Part shown: piece after piece, positions 10,852-21,600 of the stretch
Numbering within the stretch: position 1 is the first letter of the stretch
How the letters are laid out: the number at the start of each line of letters is the position of its first letter
Source of the DNA: Trichobilharzia regenti
Lineage: Eukaryota; Platyhelminthes; Trematoda; Strigeidida; Schistosomatidae
Assembly: GCA_944472135.2 (NCBI GenBank)
Contig: OX235264.1
Location: 118,573,809 to 118,637,808, forward strand
Direction of reading: 5' to 3'
Length of the DNA stretch: 64,000 nucleotides
Notes under the pieces: model-generated
What the model was told of the DNA's origin: nothing
What the model saw: only the letters and a program-made list of their open reading frames with translations
Database searches by the model: none
Translations under genes and position numbers: made by a program

Positions 10852-11210
10852 TGTCAATGCAGTTTAACATTGAACGATTAATTCTTGGTTGTTTGCTCAA
10901 ACCAACTTCCCCAATTTTCGCGGGAGCATCAATACGACAGTCATCGTCTCATCGGTCGCTGTTCAGAAAGAAGTCAGGAGAAAACCATCAGAAGTAATTT
11001 TGTGATTTATTATTGTATTATTTGTTCACAGACCCTAGTAAAACATTATTTTTATATGTTGGTGTAAGAATAAAGAATCCTCGAGTAGCCAATCGGTCTT
11101 TTGGTTTTTTCATCCGTTATTACTAAGCGTTTCTGAAAAACTGCAAGGAACAGCGTGGGCCCGAGCGCAGCAAGAGCTGGGCATTAACGGTTTCTGAGAC
11201 GTGGCTGACA
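10852..11210 (+). repeat. 5' LTR of non-autonomous BEL element (359 bp)
   Basis: Starts TGTCAATGCAG and ends GTGGCTGACA. It is very close to 14268-14626, with a few differences visible at the start (AATGCAG versus AGTGGAG), at CATCCG/CGTCCG and in the last 20 bp. Confidence 0.9.
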
Positions 11211-11355
11211 GTTTCTGATGCTAGAAACAGATTCCGGTGGATTCAAACAGTTGGTGAAAGTTTGGATAGTCGCCGTTCATTTTTCCTGGTGTCAGTCAAG
11301 TCCTCTTTGAACAAGCAATATCTTGACCGTTTTTGGAATCGGGTCAAGTTCAACA

Positions 11356-13311
11356 ATGCCTGGGTCAAAGAAGGGACAGAGTGTCTTGGATGCAAACAGG
11401 AAAGTAAGTCATGGTGACTTGACTGTTAATTGTAACGATGTGTCTGATGTTAAGTATGACATGGTTGATGTTACTGTTTCGCCGTTCAGGGACAATAGGA
11501 ACATCAAACTCCCTAAATTAGAACCACGGTGTTTCGATTGAAACCCAGCTGATTATTTACAACTTGTAAAGGAGTGTGAGATAATGCTGGGTAGTTTTCT
11601 ATGAAATGATTAACTGAAATTGATGTATTTGACGAGCTATTGCACTGGAGATGCTTCAAGAGCTATACAGTGCTGTAAGTTTATGAAGCCAAAAGAGGGC
11701 TACGATGAGGCTATGAGCATACTACGTCAAAGGTTTGGAAGACCTTCGATGATTGTAGGGAAATTATTCAAGGCTGTTAAGGGTAATGGTAGTCAATTAC
11801 AGGATGACTCCCAGGCACTTACTGAGTTTGTAAATAATTTGCTAATTTACAAGAATGGAATGATTTCGATGAATTGCATGAGTGACCCCAACTCGAGTTT
11901 TATACCAGAAGTAATAGCAAGACGCCTACCTACTCGACTGCAAAGGAAGTGGGTGAAGATAAGCTCCCGTATGGAGGATGAGGGTATCGAGCCAAAATTT
12001 GATGATATCCTGAAACTGGAAAAAGATAGTGTCAATCAATCTATGAGCAAGTTTGCCAGTCTATTACATCTCACCCCTAGAATAGAGCAGTCTGAGAGCA
12101 AAATGCAATCACTGATGACGAGTAGGCCTCAGAGAGGTGGATATCGAGAAGGCTCCATGATGTCTAGTAATGCATATAGACCTAGTGAGTGTAACAGGTT
12201 TCGTAGTACATCCTCAACAGATAAGTTACAAGATGCAAGACAAACACGGTTGTGTTTTACACGTTTGCAAGAGGTGCATACAGAAGTGAACTGTGAACCA
12301 GTGAGCAAGTTCAGTGATAAGCTAAATGTAAACTCCAGGCCTTACTCCGAATTGTGTGACGATAACGGTGCGGTGAAGAAGTCTGTAGTTGCAACTGGTA
12401 AGCCATTGTTGAATAGTATGCCACAGAATAGAGTTGCTGCTTCAGAGTGCAGTTCTGACTCCACAAGTTTACAAAGTATAACTAGTCAGAGTGAAGATAT
12501 AAAACCTTTAATGATTTGTGAGGAGGAACCAAAATTGTCTACTGCTGTTAACAAAGAGTTTGAAAATGATGAACTTGATGGTAAAGTGAATATTCATGAT
12601 AATGATCATGATACTTCACAGTTGTCTTTGGTTGATCATGATGAGATGAGGGAAATGCCTACTACTGCTGAGTTAAATAAAGCTTCTGTACAACTACAAC
12701 GTGAAGTAGAATTGAACGCAGATGCAGTTCCAGAAGGTGTGCATACTTGTGAGACAGTCAGTGCAATTGATCAGCGTGTAGCTCACCTATCATCAGATGA
12801 TAGTGCTAAACCCGAACTAGTAGTGAAAGACAGCAGTGGTGGTAATCTTGCAGTTAGACAAATATCTGAAAGCCGAAAAAGAACAGCTTCTGATCCACCG
12901 CTAAGTTCATCACCTTGTGTCACTCAGTCATCGTTGGTGTTTTCATCCACAATGAAATGGACGTCCGTGAACTCACGTGCCTTATGCAATGACTATGATA
13001 GTATTGGTGCGTTTGAAAAGACGAAAGATATTGCTCAGTTTAGTGAGAATAAGACAAGTGTAAACGAGAGAGTAATTGTTAAATTGACTTGCATGAATAA
13101 ATGCATTTCTAGTTTCAAGTTACTAATTGAATGCTATTATCTTTGGCGTAAATTACTCTGTTTCTACACTTGGTTGACCAGATACGTCGTGTGTTTGTTC
13201 GTCATCTATGTTCTACGATACAATGACATGAGCGTGTTGCCGTTCAGATTTGAGGATATAGCTCATAGAAAGAAGTTAGCAAATGAACTCTGCGACGATT
13301 TTCCAACCTAG
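11356..13311 (+). pseudogene. Gag-like ORF of non-autonomous element with unrecognised insert
   Basis: The reading frame opens at the ATG at 11356, equivalent to MPGSKKGQSV of the autonomous Gag. It is broken by three stops (near 11539, 11602 and 11611) where the autonomous frame reads GNPA and SFSLSDE. From 11620 it stays open for 563 codons. Residues up to about 12060 match Gag closely. The zinc knuckle region is recognisable but lost: CFTRLQEVHTEVNC has Arg at the second Cys, and the first knuckle is gone. About 12310-13090 is Ser/Asp/Glu-rich and unlike anything in the autonomous element. The last ~200 bp resemble the RNase H-integrase linker (LTRYVVCLFVI) and end in DDFPT. The long open stretch suggests coding constraint until recently. 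Confidence 0.75.
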
Positions 13312-13324
13312 GGTGTCACCCTGA

Positions 13325-13365
13325 GAAGGGTTGTAGGCGTACTGGTGTAAGACCTACAGTTCTTC
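13325..13365 (+). promoter_or_regulatory. Twin 3' UTR hairpin, copy 1, 13 nt after stop
   Basis: Foot GAAG/CTTC, stem TGTAGG/CCTACA, loop CGTACTGGTGTAAGA. The TAG stop is at 13309-13311. It has the same position relative to the stop as in the autonomous element. Confidence 0.6.
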
Positions 13366-13516
13366 ATGGGTAGTTTGTCGTGCGAGAATCCACAACATTT
13401 GATGTGTTGATTGTACATATGTTTGTGTTAAATAATTGTATGAGTTCCAATTATTGTAATTGTTGGTTAATCTTGTTTGTGTCCGGACATTCCACAACTT
13501 ACAATCGTCAACCTGA

Positions 13517-13557
13517 GAAGGGTTGCAGGCGTACTGGTGTAAGCCCTGCGATTCTTC
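13517..13557 (+). promoter_or_regulatory. Twin 3' UTR hairpin, copy 2 with compensatory stem change
   Basis: Foot GAAG/CTTC, stem GCAGG/CCTGC, loop CGTACTGGTGTAAGC. Compared with copy 1 the inner pair T-A is replaced by C-G on both strands, which keeps the helix. It is followed by ordinary 3' untranslated sequence. Confidence 0.6.
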
Positions 13558-14267
13558 AATGGAATTACATGGAGACACGATCGGCGAGTTTGTTTGTACT
13601 GTTTGTATATGCGTTTGGTGTGTCATATCAATTGGTGTTATTTGAATTCATTGTGTTTACTCGTTGTTTTCGTACCTTGTTGTTATTGCATAATTTTGTT
13701 AAAATTTTCGTCGTGATTACTTCTGAAGTTGTGGCCACTCTTCTACATCCGTGAATGAATTGATTGATGTTAAAGACAGCAGATGGGTCGTATACGCCGG
13801 GGAGGCTAGGCTATTGCTGAGAGTGACATGCACACGGAGATAATTGTTAGCTGCGGTCCCACACGCCGGGGAGCGACAGTGTAGACGACTGAGGCTCGCA
13901 TACGTCACCGCTACTAGAACTGAGGCAGAATGAGTGACAAGCGATTTCAGTTGTAATTGGTGGTGAGTAGATAAGAGGATGTGCGTAGAGTATCATGAGT
14001 TGGTGCTATGGTCACGTTGCATTCTGCAAGAGTCATTCTAGCAAGTGGAGATTGTGTTGCAAGATGTCAAGAGGAGGTCTCTGTCTGGAGGCGCAGGTCA
14101 TCAGCGATGTGTGAGATTGTGCTGTGGGTATGCTTGTGGTGTGTTGGCTTTTCTGTTTGATTTCCATTTCAGCTCTGTCCGTGCGACCCAGGTTCTCGCA
14201 ATGGCATCCAAGTCGACGTGTATTGGTCGTGAAGGAAAAAAGGGATGGATCCATTTTAGCCGGGGAG

Positions 14268-14626
14268 TGTCAGTGGAGTTGAACATTGAACGATTAATTC
14301 TTGGTTGTTTGCTCAAACCAACTTCCCCAATTTTCGCGGGAGCATCAATACGACAGTCATCGTCTCATCGGTCGCTGTTCAGAAAGAAGTCAGGAGAAAA
14401 CCATCAGAAGTAATTTTGTGATTTATTATTGTATTATTTGTTCACAGACCCTAGTAAAACATTATTTTTATATGTTGGTGTAAGAATAAAGAATCCTCGA
14501 GTAGCCAATCGGTCTTTTGGTTTTTTCGTCCGTTATTACTAAGCGTTTCTGAAAAACTGCAAGGAACAGCGTGGGCCCGAGCGTAGCAAGAGCTGGGCAC
14601 TAACGGTTTCTGAGACGTGACTGACA
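14268..14626 (+). repeat. 3' LTR of non-autonomous BEL element (359 bp)
   Basis: Starts TGTCAGTGG directly after a CCGGGGAG polypurine tract and ends GTGACTGACA. It is followed by GTATT, the mutated right target duplication. Confidence 0.9.
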
Positions 14627-15805
14627 GTATTTGAAGATTGAACGATCATTTCATGGTTGTTCGATCAAACCCAACTCTATATTTTGGCTGGAGTCATCGA
14701 TACTGCAGTCATCGTTTCATCGTTCGCTGTTCAGTGGAAGATAAATAACTTCTAGGAGTATTGTCGCGATTTATTGTTATGACTTTTATTTTTAGACTTT
14801 GTTTGCAATAACCTAATGGTTGGCTTTGTATTGGTGCAAGAATAAATGGTTCTTGAGTCACCAATTTGTGTTCTGGTTTTTTGCTTTGGTTATTGAGCAT
14901 AGTTCCTGAAAGTTTTCCAATGATACTGTGAGGTCCAGAGTAGTTAGAGCTGGATATTGACACCTCTCAGAAATCGTAGTAGGACTGCGGAGAGATATAA
15001 CCAGGTAACAAGGTTATGCACGCGAATAACCTGGGAGGGCGCAAGAGCGACAGAAACAATACATTGATAGGATGAAGTGGGGAGCATTTTAAGGTACACG
15101 TGATAGAGTATGGTTGCAACAGTCAAGGACTGACAACAAAGGTCGGGGTAAATACCAAATACAGTGGACAGGCCATATTTGGTGAAACACAAAGTGACAA
15201 AGTGAAATACAAGAGGACAGGAGTAATAATACGAAGAGTGTAATAGTGCATTTCAGCCGATTGAAACAGTTAGGACAAAACTGACAGGCGCCGAGTGTTA
15301 ATCTTTCTTCCATTAATAGTCATAATAATCAGATGCCTATTTCTTTTGGAGGAGTGATGCGACAGAAGGCAGGACGCAAGACGAAAGCTTCTGTGGACAT
15401 CTTTTAAGAAGCTAGGGGATAGTACAGTGGTCCAGATTGTGAAAGGGAAGTTTAACGAGCGAAAATGTGAGGGAGAATAAATAGTGACAGTGAAAGACAT
15501 GAGTTGAACAGATATGTGAGATTACACAGAGTGAATGCATCTGTGCAATTGACACAGACTTGCAATCATAACTCTAGTAGTTCTTCAAGCTGACTGTCAA
15601 CGATTTTATGGACCAATACCAGTTTTTCATTTGACCGACCTAAACACCTTTTGAACCCTAACATGCGCTGGCTAACATTATCTCTCAAGGAAGGCGATGG
15701 CATGGTATGCCAGCACGTGTTCTGGCCATCTCATCCCATTCAGCTTCCCTACCTTCAAGACCAACTTATTTTTGTTTTTATAAATTGTTGTTGCGTTTTG
15801 AAGTT

Positions 15806-16879
15806 TCTACAGCGATCAGGTTGATCTTCTGAGAGTAGGGTTGCTACTGACATACCTAATCCTCCCTCTTTTTGAGGACATAGGACCGGCTAGTAAACTA
15901 GGCGAGGTTACCAAGTGAATTAACAAACCTGAACTGCTCATCCGGTGGATATTGGCTCGAATCCCATAGTGATCCAAATTTTCCTTTCACCTTGAGTCCA
16001 TCAGTTCAGTTGTAATATGCCGATCAATGAGTGTCATACAAGGTCTCACTATGGTTCATAAAAAAGGTTTCATAACTTACCCTCCTCACCCAACACTTTA
16101 TGCGTAATCTCAACATCACTCGCCAAATTATACTGCTTTACTCATGAGGTAGAACACAGACACCTGTAATCAAACAGCAGTATTCTTTTCATATTTTCCA
16201 GCATCAGGGGTTACTGCTCATAGTATAGGTGGACAATATCATCAGCAAACTATAGGTTGCTGAGACTATTCCCTGATAAGTCTCTAAAGTCAGTTACAGG
16301 CTATTCTAATAATATACGTGTGATTGAATTGAACTGATATAAGTATCACGGTTTGAGAAATCAGCCTTGTGTTACATCCCACTTGGAAATGTGTTTTCTC
16401 AGATAATTCGCAAACAGTATTCATTGAATAGAAAACATTATGTAGACTTTATGAAACTCATAAACTAATGCACTACTTTTGCAGGCAACAGGAGCACTCG
16501 TAATCTTTTCCCTTATGTAAATGCAGTTACATACAGTTGTATTAAGAACTCAGTGCAACTCGCTGCGCGCTAGTATTTATACAAATAAACTGAAAAATGA
16601 TGCCCTCTTTACCTTCTGAACAATTGTCCTTATTCCAGAATAATAAGTCTCTTTCACCTACGAGCCTAAGTTGTGTCTATGAAATCGCAATATTACATCA
16701 ATTAAATCTTCCCCCAAAACCAAGGCCACTTCAAAACCATAGCAACATAGCAACAAGGGTCGTGGTGGGGATATGCAATAAAGCCACTCGGAAGGTGCTA
16801 GTTATAAAAACGGGGACCAGTAACAGAACAGCAACCTAGTTCTTTTCTTCGTGTGAAATTTAGTGTCATCCTAGTGCAG
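15806..16879. other. Intergenic stretch without a recognised gene
   Basis: No ORF with a recognisable product was seen. Around 15905-15980 there is a tRNA-like B box (GGCTCGAATCCC) 70 bp after GCGAGGTTACC, possibly a decayed SINE head. The rest is AT-rich and anonymous. Confidence 0.4.
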
Positions 16880-17325
16880 TAGTGGCACAGCGGTAGAATG
16901 CTTGTTGTGTTGCTCTAGCGTACATGTATATCCTAATACTTCTTCGCGCTTATTATGGTGTCCTAACGTTGTGATTACCCGACATCCATAACGCAAATCA
17001 AAAAGCACTTCAGAAGGGTTACGGATGTGTATTCTCGCAGTAGTCACAATTCAAATGTTCCAGTTGTTATCACACAGTCTTTATAATGGTGAACAAATCA
17101 AAATCCAATTACACTGACGAAAAATAAAATGGGTCACTACATGCTCACTGACACCACATGTGTTTAGGGGTTCGACCCCCAGCGGACACTCTCCCTTACC
17201 TCGTTGAGCCAGCAATAAGACAAGTCTCTGACTTGAAGCCCCAATGTTCGACTGGAAACGAAAAGGAATAAAATATAATACAATATATAATGCACCGAGA
17301 TTGTTATTATTGACACAGTACTTCA
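16880..17325 (+). mobile_element. tRNA-derived SINE (family C) split by a ~230-bp insertion
   Basis: The A box TGGCACAGCGG (about 16885) and GTAGAATGCTT match the head of the SINE at 62935-63165. The matching second half, with B box GGGGTTCGACCCCC (17168-17181) and the tail GAGCCAGCAATAAGAC, resumes only after 17134. The intervening ~230 bp resemble 23560-23720, so they are another repeat inserted between the A and B boxes. Confidence 0.5.
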
Positions 17326-17824
17326 ACTGACATCTGTATTCTGCTTCTCAGTTATATTTTGATGTAGCGTGTTTAATACCTAATTGCCTTTATTGTCTAT
17401 TACACTACACATTTACCAAAAGTGATGGATTAAAAATATCACAAGTTGTTCGATTCTGCTTCAGACTGAATAGCGTTGCGTAATCGCATAATCTGGTGTC
17501 AATTACCATTGTACTTGAAAATTCTGTAGTTAGCATTTGTTGTGCAATAGTTGTTGATATCCAATCCATGATCCCTGAGTTTGGAGGTAATGGAGTTGCC
17601 AGAAAATTCATAGTGCTTCCGTCCCTTAGCAATCTACACAGCACACTGTTTATGTGATGAAAAACTCTTCAAAGGAATGTAATTACATTCTGAACCTAAT
17701 TAAAGTTTGACACTCGCGTTGCATCCCTTAAGTTGAATAGATTTATCCTAAACTACCTGTTTATGTTGTGTATTATACATACATCACTAGCCTCAGAATA
17801 ACATGTATTTTGTATTGTTCACCC

Positions 17825-18214
17825 TGTAGTGCACATTGTACCTTTGAACTTTTGTTTAAACTGACTCACCCACGGTGATCCACGTTTTACCTTTTGACTT
17901 GTGAGTCTTCCTTACGTTCATAGGTTCGCTCTCTTGTTGTGCTCTCCTTCTGCACACTCTCCGAGCCTACCTCCAGCAACGTCTGCAGATAAGTTGTACG
18001 ACTTCTTTATTTATTGAATTTTATATTTCGTCGAATAAAATATAATTCTCCCAGGTACTCTTGTCACATCAAGTCTTTTTACAACGATACGGTTCGTCAG
18101 TATTTGCACGTCTAGTAGTGTACTGCTAAGCTTAGTAGGTCGCCAAAACGGTGAAGAAGTTTGTAAGGGTGTTTAGAGTATAGGTCCACTCTAAGCCGTA
18201 GTAGAACTCTTACA
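17825..18214 (+). repeat. 5' LTR of Gypsy element (390 bp)
   Basis: TGTAGTGCAC...CTCTTACA with TG...CA ends. AATAAA is at about 18036 (GTCGAATAAAATAT). I found no difference from 23114-23503. Confidence 0.95.
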
Positions 18215-18216
18215 AG

Positions 18217-18234
18217 TGGTGAGCCCGTTTCCAC
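18217..18234 (+). promoter_or_regulatory. Primer binding site of Gypsy element
   Basis: TGGTGAGCCCGTTTCC starts two nt after the LTR. TGG is the complement of a tRNA CCA end. The tRNA was not identified. Confidence 0.6.
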
Positions 18235-18395
18235 CGTTTTCCGCCATAGCTTAACGTGTTAACAATTCTCTTTACGTATCGTTTATTTTGTTATTTTTTT
18301 TCTTTTTCACGCACGGATATAAAGATTTGATTTGTTTTCTTTGTACTTATATTGTTTTTTTTATCACCTTGTTAATACTGTGTCCTGTGTGCAAG

Positions 18396-18671
18396 ATGGC
18401 TGATGGGGGGTCATCAAGCTTTGACGTGGTGGCCCATATTGCCAAGCTATACGAGGAGATCTGTAGTATCCGACAGGAGATGAACTCCAGGAGTCGTGGA
18501 CGCAGTCCCTCAAGTTCGCGCAGTAGCAGACCCTTGCCACGTGCTAGCAGCAAGCGCCGACAGTCCCGAAGTAACCAGCCTGGAGTGTGCTGGTATCATC
18601 GACGTTACGGAGCAAAAGCCCAAAAGTGCACTCGCCCGTGCACCTTCGATGTTCAACAGTCGGGAAACTAG
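18396..18671 (+). CDS. Truncated Gag (91 aa) lacking capsid
   Basis: Starts at the ATG at 18396 in the context CAAGATGG. The protein has a short N-terminus with a coiled stretch ([18 protein letters not shown]), then an SR-rich basic segment, then the C-terminal motif [18 protein letters not shown] that ends many Gypsy Gags of this type. Gags in this group are normally some 250-400 residues, with a capsid between these parts; here it is missing and the ends are joined in frame. It probably binds RNA through the basic/Cys-His tail but should not form particles alone (inference). The stop codon sits directly after a slippery site that feeds into pol. Confidence 0.8.
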   Translation: MADGGSSSFDVVAHIAKLYEEICSIRQEMNSRSRGRSPSSSRSSRPLPRASSKRRQSRSNQPGVCWYHRRYGAKAQKCTRPCTFDVQQSGN

Positions 18672-21600
18672 CAAGCCAGCACGTACTGGCGACTAACGTC
18701 GCTGGCGAACCACTCTCATGTCGCCTCTTCTATGTTACCGACCGTAACACTGGGATACGCTTCCTAATTGATACCGGAGCAGAGGTCAGTGTAATCCCAC
18801 CCACAGTAGAGGAGCGCAGGCGGCCAATGTCTCTTCAACTACGAGCCGCAAACGGTTCGCCAATTGCTACGTTCGGCAGGCGCTTTATAGATCTTAACAT
18901 CGGTTTGCGTCGTTCACTTCGTTGGGTCTTCCTGGTGGCAGACGTTACCACAGGTATAATTGGCATGGATCTATTGCAGCACTACCAATTACTGGTAGAT
19001 ACAGGTAATCATAAGTTAAAAGATCCTGTCACAAACCTCTCCGTCAGCGGTATCGTCACACAAGGCCCAGCCCTCAGCCCGGTATATGCCACACCCACTA
19101 GCACTGGTCCTTATTCGCATATACTGCAGTCTTTTTCAGATTTGTTCAAACCTAGCAGCGGCCTGCCATGTGCGACTTCCAACGTCAAACACCATATTGT
19201 CACTACTGGCCCGCCAGTTTTCGCAAAGCCGAGGCGACTATCCCCAGAAAAACTAAAGGTTGTCAAAGCGGAGTTTGAGCATATGCTGGAAATGGGGATT
19301 ATTAGGCCATCCAGCAGCCCGTGGTCCTCACCGTTGCACCTGGTACCTAAGAATAACGGTTTAGATTGGCGTCCTTGTGGCGACTACCGCAGACTAAACG
19401 CACAAACTGTTCCCGATCGCTACCCTGTCCCACACATACACGATTTAACCGCCTCACTCAAGGGAGCTCGAGTATTCAGCAAACTGGACCTTACACGGGC
19501 TTACTACCAGATTCCCGTCGACCCCGAAGATATACCTAAGACTGCTGTGATTACACCGTTTGGCCTGTTCGAGTTTCTTCGAATGCCTTTTGGCTTACGG
19601 AACGCTGCACAAACCTTCCAGCGTTTTATACATGACGTTTTGCGCGGGCTTGATTTCGCCTTCGCCTATCTGGACGATATCTTGGTAGCTAGTCCAGATG
19701 AAGCCACTCATCAACTTCATTTGCAGACAGTTTTCCAAAGACTTGTGACACACTCCCTCACACTCAACTTGCCGAAGTGTCAGATTGGAGTCACTTCCCT
19801 GAAATTTTTGGGACATAGGATAGACAAAGATGGAATTTATCCGTTACCTGACCGGGTAGAAGCTATTCAAAACTTCCCTCTACCCACTTCTCTCAAGGCA
19901 CTACGCACTTTTCTCGGGATGGTTAGTTACTACCGTCGCTTTATCCCACAGTGTGCTCATATCGTGACCCCCTTGACTGACATGCTTAAAGGGAAATGCA
20001 AGTCTTTGGTGTTCACTAAGGAAGCCTCGACAGCTTTTGCAGCTATCAAGAAAGCTATTGCTGACGCCACAATGTTGGTCCATCTAGATGTTCAACTTCC
20101 AATCAGCATCTCCGTAGATGCCTCTAATACTGCGATCGGAGCCGTCCTTCAACAGCGTATGGCTAATGTATGGCTACCGATTGCTTTCTTTTCACGTAAA
20201 CTTACCGCATGCGAATCTCGATACAGCACATTCGGTAGGGAACTTCTCGCTGTCTACGCTGCTGTCAAGCATTTTCGTCACTTCGTGGAAGGCCGGCAAT
20301 TTACGGTATTTACCGACCATAAGCCATTGACGTACGCCCTCCACACTACTTCAGACCGGTATTCACCGCGAGAATCACGCCATTTAGACTATATTTCCCA
20401 GTTCACTTCTGATATCCAGCACGTTTCTGGATCGGATAACGCGGTAGCAGACGCTTTGTCTCGCGTATGTGCTACGTCCGTACCACCAACCATCGATCTT
20501 CATAAAATGGCCGAACTCCAACTGAACGATTTGAACTTAGAACACCTGTCAAATAAAACCTCACTGAAAATAGAACGCGTCCCCTTGCTAAACAGTGAGG
20601 CAACTATACTTTGCGATATGTCAACTGGTACTCCTCGACCGATTGTTCCCACGTCTTTACGCCGAACTGTGTTTGAGTCACTCCACAACCTCTCCCATCC
20701 TGGCATACGAGCAACGGACAAGTTGATTTCTGCGAGATTTGCGTGGCCCGGTATGAACCGTGATGTGCGTCAATGGACACGTGCTTGTGTGCAATGCCAA
20801 CGTGCTAAAGTCACCAAGCATAACATCACGCCGTTGGGGACGTTTGCGACCCCAGACGCTCGGTTCCATCATATCCACCTGGATATAGTAGGGCCTCTGC
20901 CCCCGTCTAACGGCTGCTCGTATTTACTCACATGTGTGGATCGTTTCACACGTTGGCCGGAAGCCATTCCGATACCTGATGTAACGGCTCAAACCGTCTG
21001 TCGTGCCTTCATGGATGGCTGGGTTGCCCATTTTGGATGTCCCGCAACTGTCACTACCGACCGCGGACAACAGTTTGAATCCACAAGCTTCAAAGAATTG
21101 TTAGAGATGCTGGGATGCAAACGCATTCGCACAACCGCGTATCATCCCGCGGCAAATGGCCTAGTAGAACGTTTCCACCGTCAACTCAAAGCTGCGTTGA
21201 TGGCAGTGGACAACAGTAAGTGGACAGATTCGCTACCACTGGTCCTGCTTAGCATCCGGGCTACGCTTAAGGGGGATCTGCAGTGCTCGCCAGCTGAATT
21301 GGTGTACGGTACCACCATGCGTTTACCAGGCGAGCTAATCGCTCCCGAAACTTTCGAGCCAAATTTCCCGGATACCACCCGTTACGCTCAGCAACTTAAA
21401 AGTTTTATGCAGCGACTCCGACCAGTTTCCACACGCGCTCAGAACCGAAAGGTTCAGGTTGATCGGCGACTTGATGACTGTACACACGTTTTCGTGCGTC
21501 ACGACGCCATACGAAAGCCATTACAACCACCGTATGACGGGCCTTTTAAGGTCCTTAGTCGTAAAGATAAATTTTTCGTTATTGACCGATGCGGCCGCCC

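Larger units (their letters stand above)
10852..14626 (+). mobile_element. Non-autonomous BEL/Pao-derived LTR element encoding only Gag-like sequence
   Basis: The element is 3775 bp with two 359-bp LTRs. It sits inside a solo LTR and has a 5-bp target duplication, GAAGT on the left and GTATT on the right. The empty counterpart reads GTAGT (2618-2622), so each side has one mutation. The leader, the Gag start, the last pol codons (DDFPT) and about 950 bp of 3' untranslated sequence, including twin hairpins, are shared with the autonomous element at 3067-9833. Protease, RT, RNase H and integrase are absent. Between the Gag part and the pol tail lies about 780 bp with no counterpart in the autonomous copy. 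Confidence 0.88.
10574..15805. repeat. Tandem 1.46-kb unit, copy 2 (split by non-autonomous element)
   Basis: The unit is 10574-10851 joined to 14627-15805. Its junction at 15066-15080 runs straight through GGATGAAGTGG, where copy 1 carries the 6.8-kb BEL/Pao element, so it is an empty site. The first ~280 bp are roughly 85% like copy 1 by eye; the remainder is about 99% like it. The homology ends around 15800 (GCGTTTTGAAGT). Confidence 0.75.
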
